The notes under the pieces are model-generated. The model ran no database searches and was not told the DNA's origin. It was given only the letters and a program-made list of their open reading frames with translations. Position numbers and translations under genes: made by a program. Shown here one piece after another: positions 12,170-24,115 of a stretch of 51,411 nucleotides of DNA. Location of the stretch: positions 1-51,411 of the forward strand of contig JACGCK010000283.1 in assembly GCA_014925825.1 (NCBI GenBank), given 5' to 3'. The stretch comes from Pholiota molesta. Lineage: Eukaryota > Basidiomycota > Agaricomycetes > Agaricales > Strophariaceae. Each line of letters opens with the position of its first letter. Position 1 is the first letter of the stretch.

Positions 12170-14174
12170 ATGTCGTTTCTTTCCTCTCACACGAACAACA
12201 TTGCAAAAAATGTGACCACCTCTCCTTCGTATTATTCTCCGGCGCAAGATCTGCCGATTGAGCTTCTTTCAGAAATATTTCTTATATGTCTCCAGAGCTA
12301 TAACCCGGGATACGATAGTCTGCGCTCCGACCGCCCTCCTTGGACGTTTGGAAAGGTGTCCCATCACTGGCGCTCCGTGTGCCTCTCCACGTCCCTACTT
12401 TGGATACACCTCCCTCGTCTTAACACAACCTCACAAAGTACACAGAAGGATAACTTCCGTGGGCTCCTTCGCACTTCACTCGCACTTTCTAATCCTGCTC
12501 TATACCGTTTGCACCTGACCACGTATTTGCCGCCAAATCAGGACAGATTGCCTCAATTAATAGGCGATATCTTCCCCCATATAAATCGATGTGAAGAATT
12601 GACGATCGCTATGAATTCATCCATTATTCCTAGACTCTGCGAACTTCCCTGGAAGTTAGATGCACTGAGGACGCTCAATATTCGCTTCTACGGTCAAGGA
12701 AAGGATTTTGGATGCGTAAATGGCCCGATTCTCTTCAAGAAGGCGCCTAGTGTTGATAATATTACCGTCGAATTGGCGCATCCTACGACGGCCTTATGCC
12801 AAGACTACAATTTATATCAGTTTGATTGGCTCCAACTTCCATGGGATCGACTTACGAGCTTTTCTGCGATAAATATGTCTAATCATTCTGCCTTAGAAGT
12901 TCTCCGCCATGCGCCAACTCTGCGCCAATGCTCTTTCACTGCGATGTGGACTGTTGAAACTGAGGCAACCTCTAGCCCCGAGTTCCCAAACATGTTCAAG
13001 GACCCACTTCGACACGTCATCCATCGAAAATTGCGCTCGATCTCCCTCCATCGGCCCCGCGGGACGCCCAATACTGAGTCCTACATTTTTCCTTCGTTTC
13101 TTCGTCACATTACTGCTCCGGGCCTTACCAAACTGCACCTCACCATCAGGGAGCTGCAAAACGATTATATGCCCCAGATCACTGCCTTAATCCAACGCTC
13201 AGCGTGCTCGCTGACATCTCTCACAATCTATGCCGAGCACGCAAACAGCCATCTAGCAGACCTCCTCCTCTTTACGCCCCGCCTGCGGTATTTGGAGATA
13301 TGCTTCCTCGGCACGGCCGACCTCGCGCGGATCCGCCTCCAGGGCGCAGAGCCGCTCATACCACATCTACGGCACCTGACGCTCATCGCACCGTCAGTCA
13401 GAGCGGATGATATCGATTTTTTTATCACATCGCGCACAGATAGCACGCTCTTTGGTCAGCCGGATCATCCTTTTGTGGGTTCGGCCTCGACATGGGACGC
13501 GTCCCCACAGCCACTTGAAAGTTTCAGACTGCAGTTCGGGAGGAAGCACTCCTTTGGGACAGATGCCTCCACAAGTAGGGATGTATATTACGAGCTGGAA
13601 GGATGGGATGGGATGCCTCGTAAGGATCAGGCATTCCTGCGCGTTCTGATTTGGAAGAGGAGGCTGGAGACCCTGAAACGGGAACAGGAAGTCTTGGCCG
13701 AGGGGCATGAAAAGCAGATGTTTGCAGAGGTACTGTTCCCTTCGCGACCTTCATCGTGAGAGTCTTATTTCTTACGCATCGCCGTACTATGCAGTTTCTG
13801 CGAAAACTGGATGGGATCCTTGCAGAGGTGGAAAAAGACCAACCCACGCCTGCCCGCTATCTCAATGTACGTGCTTTTTCCGCCGCCGCTCGAGTTGCTA
13901 ATCTGGGATACATGCTCTTCAGTATTCAACAATCTGCGCCGTCGTCCGAGATATAAAGCGCCTGCTCACGTCCATCAACGGACCCGAACCCGTTGAACTG
14001 TATCAGCAAAAACTGTCAGTCCTCCAGCGCATTCAGACGCTATTAGTGGGATGGGACCTCACGCTGGAACGATATGCTGACAGCCCCCATTGGACCGTTA
14101 GCAAACCGCCGTCATACCCTGATGAGATTACCTATTTTACGGGACATAGGCAGACACTTTTGGACGAGGACTAA
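12170..14174 (+). CDS. F-box protein with a long leucine-rich body
   Basis: Substrate-adaptor type F-box protein of 627 residues, expected to link an SCF ubiquitin ligase to unknown targets. Exons 12170-13729, 13795-13866 and 13923-14174 join in phase; unspliced, the frame would stop at 13759. The F-box lies at about residues 27-75 (DLPIELLSEIF ... FGKVSHHWRSVCLSTSLLW), the usual basidiomycete form. The body has irregular leucine-rich repeats. Exon 1 ends in a charged helix (RRLETLKREQEVLAEG) that exons 2 and 3 continue with heptad-like leucines. The ATG is the first after a CA-rich leader. It converges with the NACHT-like gene starting at 15228. Such genes form large fast-evolving families in Agaricomycetes; the target cannot be read from sequence. 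Confidence 0.85.
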
Positions 14175-14363
14175 AGTATTCAACTCTTGGAATTTATCTT
14201 ATTTGTCTTAGTATCGCACAAATGTCAATCCAAAAAATGTACTATCATGCGAAGTCGAAAGTCATTGAGCAAAAGTTGACTCTTCTAAGATTCATCACAA
14301 AACCTAGATGGTCAGACGATATGACTTTGCCTAATTCCTGGATCCTGATAATTTGTATGTAGA

Positions 14364-15228
14364 TTATTGTCGAGTTACCCTTGCATACCTCTTAGGCATT
14401 TTCATGCCTCCAGGAGTCTGAGTGACAAGGATGAACCCAATCGGAATCGTAAAGCCCTGCAAACACTGAGAAATCGCGTCCACAATTTCCTTCGTCCCAG
14501 CGGCATCATTTCCCTCCACCGAGCTCAGCCCTTCAATGAGTACCACCTTGGGTTGGTATTCTGGGCTGGGCGATGCCCGGAGCGGCTTTATAATCAATTC
14601 CAGTATTTGCGATGCAAGAGACCGCGTGAATACGGCAGGATCATTGAGTCCGACCGCAGCGATGGATTGCTGGACCTGGGGAATGGTGTGCGCCAGTTGG
14701 TAGGCTAGGGTTGGGATGAGACTCATCCGCGCTTTCTGTGCGTCGGCTTGATCTACGGTAGTGGAGGCGGCAGCAGTGCGCCGCGAAAAAGAGAACGAGG
14801 CGCCAAAGATGCCGCCATCTCTGCATATCTCCTCTATCTCTGCTGCGGTCAGCGGATGCGCAATAGGTCCTGTGGGCGTGGAAGCGACTGGAGGTGAATC
14901 TCCTATCCAGATAAACTTTCGTCGCCTCTCTGCATCCTGGAGCCAAGTCTTGATTCGCTCCAAAACAGCCTGATCTGTTTCGGAGGGACTTTCCAGGGAA
15001 GAAGAGGGTTCATCATCTCTGCGGAGGTCTTGAAATGCGTCTTTCGATATATGCTTTCGAAGTAGGGCCATTCCTATTCATTTTTCTCAGTAATTTCCTT
15101 GAAATACCAACTGTGACGAGCATACCTCGATCGCATCTTTCTCTGTTCGACTCGACCGCACTCGAACCTGCATCATCACTATCTGTGATCGTTTCGGTAC
15201 GAATTCGCTGGAGACGGCGTGAGCTCAT
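14364..15228 (-). CDS. NACHT/STAND-like relic without P-loop
   Basis: Fragment-like relative of the NACHT (nephrocystin-3-like N-terminal) ATPase modules of basidiomycete NLR-type proteins. Exon 1 is 15228-15126 and exon 2 runs from 15073, with a phase-consistent 52-nt intron. Family marks: an IKTWLQDAERRRKFIWIGD lead-in, FGASFSFSRR, LIPTLAYQLAHTIPQVQQSI, then DPAVFTRSLASQILELIIKPL. The Walker A stretch expected after FIWI is replaced by GDSPPVASTPTGP with no GKS/T. The Walker B-like VLIEGLSS lacks the acidic pair. It ends far short of a full STAND protein. Another splice (intron 14388-14345) would extend the end to 14245 with a plausible tail, 295 residues. It may be a degraded gene or a decoy-like short protein; nucleotide hydrolysis is not expected. 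Confidence 0.6.
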
Positions 15229-15702
15229 TGTCTTGGAGCAGTATGAGATGAGAGTCGATAGCAGTTTACAAAGGGTACCACGGGTTGGAAAGTGGGAAGA
15301 GAGGAAGAGTTCCCGTGCGCAGCGGCCGTGCGCCCAGCGTCCGAATCGTTGAGTCATATGATGATAATCAGTTACTTACATCTTTACACAAGTCTCATGT
15401 TTGTCAAGCCTCCGGAACGCTGCGCATCGACAAAATCTTAAAAGGGGAACAAATGAACGGATCAGGAGACGCACCACTCAAATGCCTCATATTCAATGTC
15501 ATAGTCGCATTTCCTCGTAACCACTGCGAACAAGCAGCCCCCAGACACAATTCAATTAGGCCCTCTTTCCGCATGTATAGTTGGGAGATCTCTCGCGCTC
15601 ACTTTCATATGACAGTTTGTATAAAAAAACCAATCAATACTTTCTGGGAAAGCATAGCGAAAAAAACATGAAACCATACAAATATATCAACCGTCCATAA
15701 CG
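15229..15702. other. Intergenic between NACHT-like start and COG3 end
   Basis: Promoter space for the NACHT-like gene and 3' flank of COG3. A + strand frame spans part of it but has no family resemblance and is not called. Confidence 0.5.
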
Positions 15703-18700
15703 CTACGGCCTCCCGTAACCTGGGACACCACCATCAACATCTCCAGATACATCCCTCAACACCGCCTTCAAGCGCGCCGGGCTCGACACGTCCAACTCTG
15801 CCTGCCAGCTCGCAGCACCCACAGCAAGCCGCGCGACCGCCTCGCCCCAACGCTCGTACACGTTCGCAATGCGCTCCATGACGTGCTCGAGCAGGATCTT
15901 CACCGTGCGCCCGTCCTCGAGATAGAGCTGCACGCGCGCGACGTGCCCGCGCAGATCGCGCTGCACGGCCTCGCGGAAGCGCAGGTGCACCGCGGGCGCG
16001 GCGGCGCGCAGCGCTTGCAGATCCGGGGGCCGTGCGGTGTTGGCGGTGGGAGGCGCAGCGGTGCTGGGTGGTGCCGACGACTTCGTCAAAGACGTGGCAT
16101 CATCGACTGTGGTCGACCATTCCTCGAGTGGAGCACAGATCGGCTCGGCACATGCTGCGATTACATCTTCGCAAGCTTTTCGCAGAGTATGGTCGATATC
16201 CTAGCAAATGCAAGTAATAAATAAGACGGATCAACGATGAGAAACAGTACGACATGACTTACCAGTCTCACGCCCCGCATGTCAGTTTCTGCAGTTCGCG
16301 TGACTCCAAGAGAAGCAAAAAGCCCTTCCGGCAACATAGATGTTGTCTTATTGAGCATGTTCGATAGCGTTTCTACAAGAATCGAAGAGTAAGGCCAAGC
16401 AAGCAAGAGCTTGAATCAAAATCGAACGCACCAGTAACACCACTTCCTACCAACGCGCCTCTGACCGCCCCCAACCCACCGAACTCTGAAGCCCGCGCGC
16501 TCGACATCGCCCACTTATCACTCTCCTTCTCAGCCGTCCGCAGACCAGAGCCCTCTTCGCGGAGCCGCAGCGCGTCCAGGCTGCTGACCACCTCCTTCAG
16601 TATCAGGAGATGCCGGACGAGGAACAGGCTGCCATCGAGGTGCGTGCCCGGCGGCTTGCGGGCCCGGATGAGGTCGCTGGCGGCGACGAGGGAGGTGCGG
16701 CAGTACGCTAGCGCCTCTTGGGCGATATCTTCGAATATGGCGGGCTGGGAAGGGCATGGGCGAATGAGATCGTGCTTGGCTGAGGTAGAAATTGGATGGA
16801 GCGTACCTTCACGAAGTCGTGCAGTTGGGATAACACCCATACTGTAGTCCTCAGCGTAGGATACCATGTGTCTTTGTTCTGAAGTGCAGTAACGCCCGTA
16901 AAGATCTGGCTCATACTCTCTTTCTCCCTGATCTCATTCCCTGATCTCGTCTTCTCTGCCGCTACAAGGAAAACACGATGAACGACTGCACACCGGGAGA
17001 AAAAAATCGAACATGATCTGAACTTACAAACTAGAATGTCAGGCCAGGCAAGCTCCTGCGCCTTCGGCACGTAATGTCGGATCTCGGCCTGGATGACCGC
17101 CTGCGCCTTGAAAAACAGCCGCGTCTGCGCATCCTGCAGCACCATCTGCAGAAGATGGCTGATGTGCAGGCGCTTGCCCACCTTGTTCTTCGGCTGTGGA
17201 TGGGAAGGGGATAGGAGGAGATCGTCGGAGGGCGTGGATCGCTTGGCCACGCTGGTAGCTGCGTCGTCTTCATCATCCTCGTCCGAGGAGACGTTAGAGG
17301 AAGACGATGTGGAGAAGATAGTCGAAGTCGGAGTTACTGCGGTTGTGTCCAAAACCATGAGAGCTTGCAGGACTGTGCATACTTCGCACAGAACGGTTAG
17401 ACGAGGCTCGTGCAGGATCCGTGGACGCAGGTCGTCGTATAACAGATCGCAGATGGTTTCCAGAAATTGGCTTAATTGAATAAAAATATGAATTAGCAGC
17501 GTTCTAAAATTAATGTAGCAAAAACTTCACTCACTATAGACCTTCTTCACCAGTCCCGAAAAACTCCCGATAAAGACCCCATTCATCCATACACACTTGC
17601 TTGAGATAACCACAGCCTTCTCGCGTGAGTTCCACCAATTCGCTCTTCCCCGGATCCAACCCGCGTATTTCCTCCATGATACGAGGCACCAATAGCGTCT
17701 TCCGCGTATTCAGATACGCGGCGTGGCATTCGGCCAGCAAGGCGGTGAGCTCGTCGGGATAGGACTGCGCGCGGCGCTCGAGCTCCCCAAGCAGAGGTGC
17801 GACGCGTGTGGACACGGTCTTGAAGCGCGTGTAGAGGAGGTGGTGGAGTGCGGTGGGCGAGATGTCGTCCGTGAGCCGTTTGGATATCTCAGCGGACAGC
17901 GCGCGGAGGGAGCCGACGAAGTTCATCTTGATGAGGGTCATCGCGCGAGTCATGCATTGCTGGAAACGCAGAAGGTATACTTCGGCCTCTCTATAGTGCC
18001 TCTGTTTGTCGTATCAGCTCTCTAGCGTAATTTCGAGGATAATATTCACTTACATGCCCTTTCAGGAAGTCGATGCATATATCGACCCTTTCGACCATAT
18101 ACAAAAAGTCGGGCTGGAAGATGAGCGACTCTCCAGGATAGTTCAACATCCGCGTTGCATGTTCTAGCTCTTGGAAGTATTCCAAGTGGCCTCCGATATC
18201 CTCCATCAGTTCTACGAGATTGTCCTAAAAATGTTGTGAGCGCCTTTCTGTTCAATACTCGTAAACGACGTACCCTCTCCTCTAAAAGGCGTTCGCATGC
18301 ACCCTTCAAGCTTTTACCGCCTTCTTCGACTCCTCTCCATCCCTCCATCATGTCATCGACCTCTTTTTCGATCTCGTCGATCCTCTGTTCTAGGAGCTCA
18401 CAGACGCGTAAATGCTCCTCTAGCGAAGCCACATGAGCGCGATAGGATGCTTCTTGACTGTGCGCAACGGAGCGATCGATGAGTGCAAACCAGTCGTAAA
18501 ATTGCTGTGGTGTTTGTACGGGGTGCGAAGGATGCAGTGCATGCCCATTTCCTTGGTGCATCATGCTCGGGGTTCCAGGCCTAGAGCCATCCTTTTGCTG
18601 CTGCAACAGCTTGTTGGCTAATCCAGGGCGGGCAAAAGTCGGGGTTGGCGTCCCAGGTTGGCTGTGCGTGAATGGTTCCTCAGCAAACTAAACAACTCGT

Positions 18701-19019
18701 TGAATAGACGCGCATATAGTCAGCTACAATGCGCGTTCAAGATTCAGAAACTCACCTTTAGTGGAATGAACGCTTTTGCGCTGGCTTTCAGCACTTGGTT
18801 TACGCTCTTGTTCTGCAGATCACTCAAGGGCGCCTTGCGCTCCCATTCCTCAACGCTGATCGTGGATCTTATATGGGGGGCCGTCCCCAGCGTTTGTGGC
18901 ACGTTCAATGTCGAGCTGGAGGCATTGGTGGTCGACGAGGACGAAAGATTGGACGAAGAGAGGGGAAGTGATGACGGTGTAGTTCCTCTTCTGAGCGCGT
19001 TAGTTGACCTAGTCGTCAT
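15703..19019 (-). CDS. COG3: Conserved oligomeric Golgi complex subunit 3
   Basis: Sec34/COG3 subunit of the COG vesicle-tethering complex, acting at the Golgi in retrograde traffic and glycosyltransferase retention. Nine exons join in phase: 19019-18756, 18687-18274, 18224-18054, 18001-17535, 17470-17028, 16961-16807, 16744-16432, 16372-16263 and 16200-15703, giving 944 residues. Diagnostic stretches include the coiled-coil QFYDWFALIDRSVAHSQEA, YFQELEHATRMLNYPGESL, FLETICDLLYDDLRP, WYPTLRTTVWVLSQL and LDGSLFLVRHLLILKE. It is longer than the human protein (about 830) because of Ser/Asp-rich inserts such as SSDEDDEDD around exon 5 and an Ala/Pro-rich tail segment. Introns are 49-68 nt. There are no frameshifts, so base quality looks good here. 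It is a single-copy housekeeping gene unrelated in function to its neighbours. Confidence 0.94.
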
Positions 19020-19486
19020 TGAGATAGTGATGACGCCAAGATGACGCCGAGCTCAACGCCTCGCACGTTGAGGGGAGTATTTGGCTGAGTCCCCAGGGAC
19101 AAATAATGATCGCGGCGCACCCCCTCCGGGCGCTTCCGCAGCGCCGTGCCGCCCGGAGACGCTCGCGATCACGCACTTCGACCTCGACGGCGTGCACAAC
19201 GCGCGGCGCAGAGTGCGGACGAGGTGTCGCGCCTAAGTCGCACAACACGCCCGCCTGCACGCGTCGTGAGGCGCGCGTTACCGGCTTAGTTGAATAGTCT
19301 AATACCTATATTAGTATGTACCAAGAATCCAAGATAGAGTTGAGATAGAGTTCGCGAAACTTTCATTTACTTAATCGAATGACAACTAGCTACCTAACTT
19401 ATTACTACACGGGTCGTGTTAGAACTGAAATACAAACATGAATACAGGCCCCACAGGCGTCCTATGTTCGCCCTCACTTCCAATCT

Positions 19487-21025
19487 TCAAACATCGAATC
19501 TAAAATCCATCTCATCATCCATTCCAAAACCAACATCCTGCAACACGATCACCTCATCCACATACGGAACCACTCCCGCCTTCGCTTTCGCCTTCGCTGC
19601 CGTTCCAACAGCCAGCGCGGTATGCGGCCGCCGCGTCTCCACAGCCTTCCGCGGCGCATTCGCATTCGACACCGGCTTCCCCCCGGGATGAGCGGTAGTA
19701 TTAGACGACGAGACACCTCGCGCGCTGGGAAGGCGCCTCAGAGCAGACGTTGCCGGCGCGGCCGTGGGTTTCGCGCCTGGAAGCGGTTTGGCTGCTGGGG
19801 CGGGTTGGGTAGCGGTGCGCGACGCCAGTCTCGTAGACGCAACGGAGTGCGAGCGCGTCGTCGATCTGACGGACGGAACCGTGGAGTCTTTCTGTGACCC
19901 GGCTGTTGTGGAAGGCGCGGCGCGACTGGCGGGGCGGCCGGTTGCCGTGCGCGATGCTGTTTTCGTACAGGAAGGCTGCATATTGGAGGGTTTGACGGCC
20001 GGAGTCTTGGTACCTGCTTGCAAGGGTTTCGGGCGCGCGATAGCTGCTTTGACTTTTGGAGGAAGCGCTAAGGATACGAGGCGTGCGAGGTAGAATGGGT
20101 CATCGGATTCTGCGGTTTACAGAATCAATACGTGAAAAGCCAAAATGTTACTACAGCGTTACCTATAGGAGGAAGAGGCATCATATCCCAATTCGCAGGT
20201 TCCAGTTCTGCCTCCTTGAAGTCAGGCTCAGGAAGCGCAGGGGTGTCGTCATAGCGGCAAGAATGTGCGAGCTGGAATAACGTCCTGCCCACTTCTTTAT
20301 AATCAGGGAGCTGGAAATCGAAGGGCGGCTCATACGGAAGATCTAATAAAAGAATGAGGACATTTCAACCACAGAAACTAGTCGCATACCAAGCGTATTG
20401 GGCGGCCCGTATTCCACTTCATCCATATCATCGCCTTCATCCTCCACGATCGTCTCTGGTTGAACATCAGGGATAACAATATCCCCATCGCTCACATCCC
20501 AATGGTTCCCTCTATTCGCAGGCGTCTCGAACGCCTTCCCGCCCGAATTCCGTGGTTGTTTGATGTGCTTGCGCATGGAGCTCGGCCGCTGCGCGGAGTC
20601 GGGGGTGCCGCTCTCGCTCCCACCACCTCCGCGGTTCTGGTTCAGCTTCGAAAGCTTCGCCATGCCCGGCAGCGGCGTCTGGAAGAGCACATTCCCGCCG
20701 AAGCGGTTCGGGAGCGGCGTCTTGTCGCCGAGCGGGCGGGTGGTGGTCAGCAGGACGCGCTGCTTCCCCGCGTTTGGCTCTGCGAAGAAGGGGGGGTCAA
20801 GTACCGGTTGTTATGTCAGTTGAAGTAGTACGCACTGACAGTCGAGGGCTGGAACGGCGTCTTCGGGAAGGCGTTCGCGTTCTTGCCGCCCTTCCCAGTG
20901 ACCGACAGCGCTGCTCCACCGCCCGCGTGTGCGTTTTCGATACGATTTTTCAGGCCTCGACTAGGCGTTTTCGCCGGGAGATACGCTCCATCGGTGTTCA
21001 GCTGTATGGGACGCGAGCTTAGCAT
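19487..21025 (-). CDS. Disordered basidiomycete protein with RPLGDKTP motif
   Basis: Not assigned to a function. Four exons, 21025-20836, 20779-20390, 20342-20163 and 20109-19487, join in phase and give 460 residues. The N-terminal half has short TP-rich motifs (PAKTPSRGL, FPKTPFQPST, RPLGDKTPLPNR, LFQTPLPGM, FETPANRGNHWDVSD). They are spaced like a conserved intrinsically disordered regulator and are likely proline-directed phosphosites. An acidic middle (EDEGDDMDEVEYGPP) is followed by a small ordered part (LPDYKEVGRTLFQLAHSC) and a long Ala/Thr/Ser/Arg-rich tail. I see no KEN box and no exact RxxL D-box at the key motif, so a securin-like role is only a weak idea. It lies 468 bases upstream of COG3 on the same strand, probably with its own promoter. 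Confidence 0.6.
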
Positions 21026-24000
21026 TTGGGCGTTAGAACATGGACGGAGTGGAGGAAATGGGAAATTAGAATCGCGTTCGCGAGTTTCAACATTATGATC
21101 ACGTGAACGTTTTGAGCTATCGAGTCGGGATAGGCCCCGGGAAGGGGCTGCACTAGCTTGTCCGGTTTGGCCTCCGAACGTTCCCACCCCAGAATTTGCC
21201 CAATTTTTTTGAAAATCGGCAGAACGACGCGGCGCGCGAAAGGGAAGAAGCCCGTAAAGTTTCAGCCCCTCCACGTCCCTCCTTCCCGAGATATTGACCT
21301 TTTACTACTTTTTTTGCCTCAAATCCCCTCTGAAATCCGCATCGCGTATTTTAGCGTTTTCCCACGGCAGTTTTGCACCTATGGATGCCAAAAGTTGCCA
21401 ATCGATTGCTTTTGACTGTCGGCGTGGGCCCCCGTAAGCCGGAGGAAATTGGCACAAAATTGCGTCCACAAAAGGCGAATTACCTCCAAAATTATGCGGA
21501 TTTTGATGGCGGACAAGCCTTTGGCGGAGTTTCCCGGGGCCTGTCGGGATCGAGTCGGGATTCGCAGCTTGCAAGTTGCCACCTTCAGTTCCTTGCGCTC
21601 TCTGGTTATCTATCGTTCTCTGAGTCTTCCAACATCTCTGGGGCTAACTTCTTGCTGGATAACCTGGCACCAAATTGTATATCGGGGCCTAATTGGCTCC
21701 GAACGTGACTGTCAACTAACCGTCATTCAATTCTAAGAGCTATTCGCAAATCCTCTTATCATCTTGAAATCTATCCAATAACGCGCTTGCCACAGCTTCT
21801 AAACCAGGATGGGGTCTGTTTACGACGGTAGACCGAATTGTCGGAGCTATTTGGTGACGCTGATACGAATGGAAATGTGGATCTCTTCAACACCCTGATT
21901 AATAGAGTCATCGATGAAGGGTGTCCTGGTACCCGACGTATTTAGAAGAGGCGGTGATGAATTTCAACTGGGCATTGAGTACTGTGCACTGAATGCTGAC
22001 ACTTCTAGCGTTGCCTCACAATTTCTGGCTGTGCCCTTCCGCTGCGTCAAAACAGGAATACGGGGCATTTCATTTGATTCATGCATTCAGCCAAAGCTGC
22101 CGAATTCTGGGTGCATTTCGGTGGTTCGGTGGTTCTAATATTGATAGACCGTCATCGTTGTGAGAGAAGCGAACGTACTGCTTCATATACTGTCGATATC
22201 TGTACATATTCGGTCCCATCGCTCTGTGATGTGATATCTCCTGCTTGGTTCTATGACCGGAGTTTGATTGGCGCCTCAGCAGCGAATTTCAGCCCGAACC
22301 GCTCAATACTATCACCGCCACTCTAGGTCTTGCTGTTATGGGGTCTCATTAATTGAATGTCTGGAGCTGCTAAGCGTAGGGTCTCCCGCAGAGTGACCCA
22401 CCTCGCGACAGCTGTTTGTGTTGCTAGCACGCATGGGAGTATACATATCTTCACACTTTCAAGCCACTGATTAATGGCGTCATCGATAAATGTTATTCTG
22501 GCGCCCGACAGTAGAGAGATGGTAATACGTTACCAGCGAATGCTGCGCGCTGAGGACCGTTGACAACGCTTCCCGTTTTTCTGCTGTGCCTTCGGTGGTT
22601 CGAATATCAATGGGCGGTCTTCATTGTGACAGAAGTACACATACTCCTTCCTCTAATATCGCCACCCGCACTCGGGGGTTTGGAAGCTTGTCCCTTGACT
22701 GTTTCATGGGAGCATGTCGCCGTGGAGCACGCATTGTTAACCAATATTCCTGCCTTCAATCGGGCTTGAACATCTGGATCTTGGCCTTATTTCTTTGGGC
22801 GAGACCCTATTTTTACGACCCCAGGTTCAAACAACGTAACAGAACGACATCCGGTGGCAAGCTAAAGCAGCGATTTGCATGCGTCGGAGCGGCTATTCCT
22901 CAGACAATACGACCTAGGAGCTGTTCGTTGTGCGTCAAATGATTTTTTGTGAACTTATGTAGCTATATTGCTAATTCAATTCTCTACTTACGCAGTGATA
23001 GCTTTGCACCCATGACAGATATTGAGTCATGACGTGGACCTAGACGTGCTTCCTAATCCTACCTATCAGTCTCTCTCGGCATCCAGTTATCATCCACCGA
23101 TTTTAATTTGTCCCAAAGTACAACCGGTTTGTGGCCCCATCTTTTATTTTGAGCTCCGGACCTAACAGGGTTGCTTGATAGCAAATGGATAGATGCCCAC
23201 TAGATAGAAGGTCTGAGAACCTCAGAAGAAACCCGTATGACGTGAGTTCGTATGTCCTGCTCTCTTCTTCTGCTCGAGATCTAAGCCAAATGCTTTCCAG
23301 GATGTACGGGTTGTCTCTCGATCTGCTTTTTGTAAATATTCACGGGCTGTATATCAAGACGCTCTGGTACTCTACCTGCACTTTTACCGCAAGAAATTAT
23401 TTATCTAGCAATTATTCTAGCAACGTGAACGTTCGCCGCCAGCCGGTGCATCTGTGTGCAACGTGCATCTGCGTGGCGGAAAGCAACTCCATTCGGGCTT
23501 CGCATTTCACTTCAGTGCCCAAATTCTGATTATTGACTCCTTGCATGTACTTTGTTTCACATCGTAACAACATACCCGGACCCATTGGTATGGCAGGGAC
23601 CTCGGTCTGTAGATAAAGGTCGCGCCATCGCTTTGGGCGTCTTATGATATATTCAGGACATGCAATATTGGCTTTTATACTCTGAATCGATGTCCGTTGC
23701 GCGTAAAATAATGCAGACAAAGATAGAACGGAGTCGTTATCGCTTGCTATCCCCACATTATGACATGCGTACCTGCCCCGCATCACGCTAATCTCTCGTC
23801 ACCGATGCTATTCTCTGGCATTCTGTGATCGTCCATGGTCCACTGGTCCAGTCTGAAATATTTACAATCAGATACCCAGCTAGCTGCTTTCGGCGGGATC
23901 TTGTGAACCGGAGGACGTAGCCGGCGCGTATCTCGCCTCATGTTTGCCATAAGTGTATGATCGATGATATCGATCAATCACCGAGCCTTGAGTCTGCCGC

Positions 24001-24115
24001 ACGACCATGCATCGATGTGGTATACATACCATCACCACCCATCTCCCTCTAATTACCCACCTCCGACCTCCTAATTCTCATCCAAAAACGCCCATCGCGG
24101 CCGCAGCCTTCAAGT
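21026..24115. other. Three kilobases of decayed sequence with a diverged internal repeat
   Basis: No gene can be built. About 21885-22230 and 22445-22680 are diverged copies of each other in direct orientation. Shared islands include GATTAAT(A/G)G(A/C)GTCATCGAT, a GGTGGTTC(T/G)AATAT core and a stretch matching TCATTGTGA. The rest is AT-neutral with stops in all frames. It may be an old mobile element or a dead gene pair. Confidence 0.45.
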
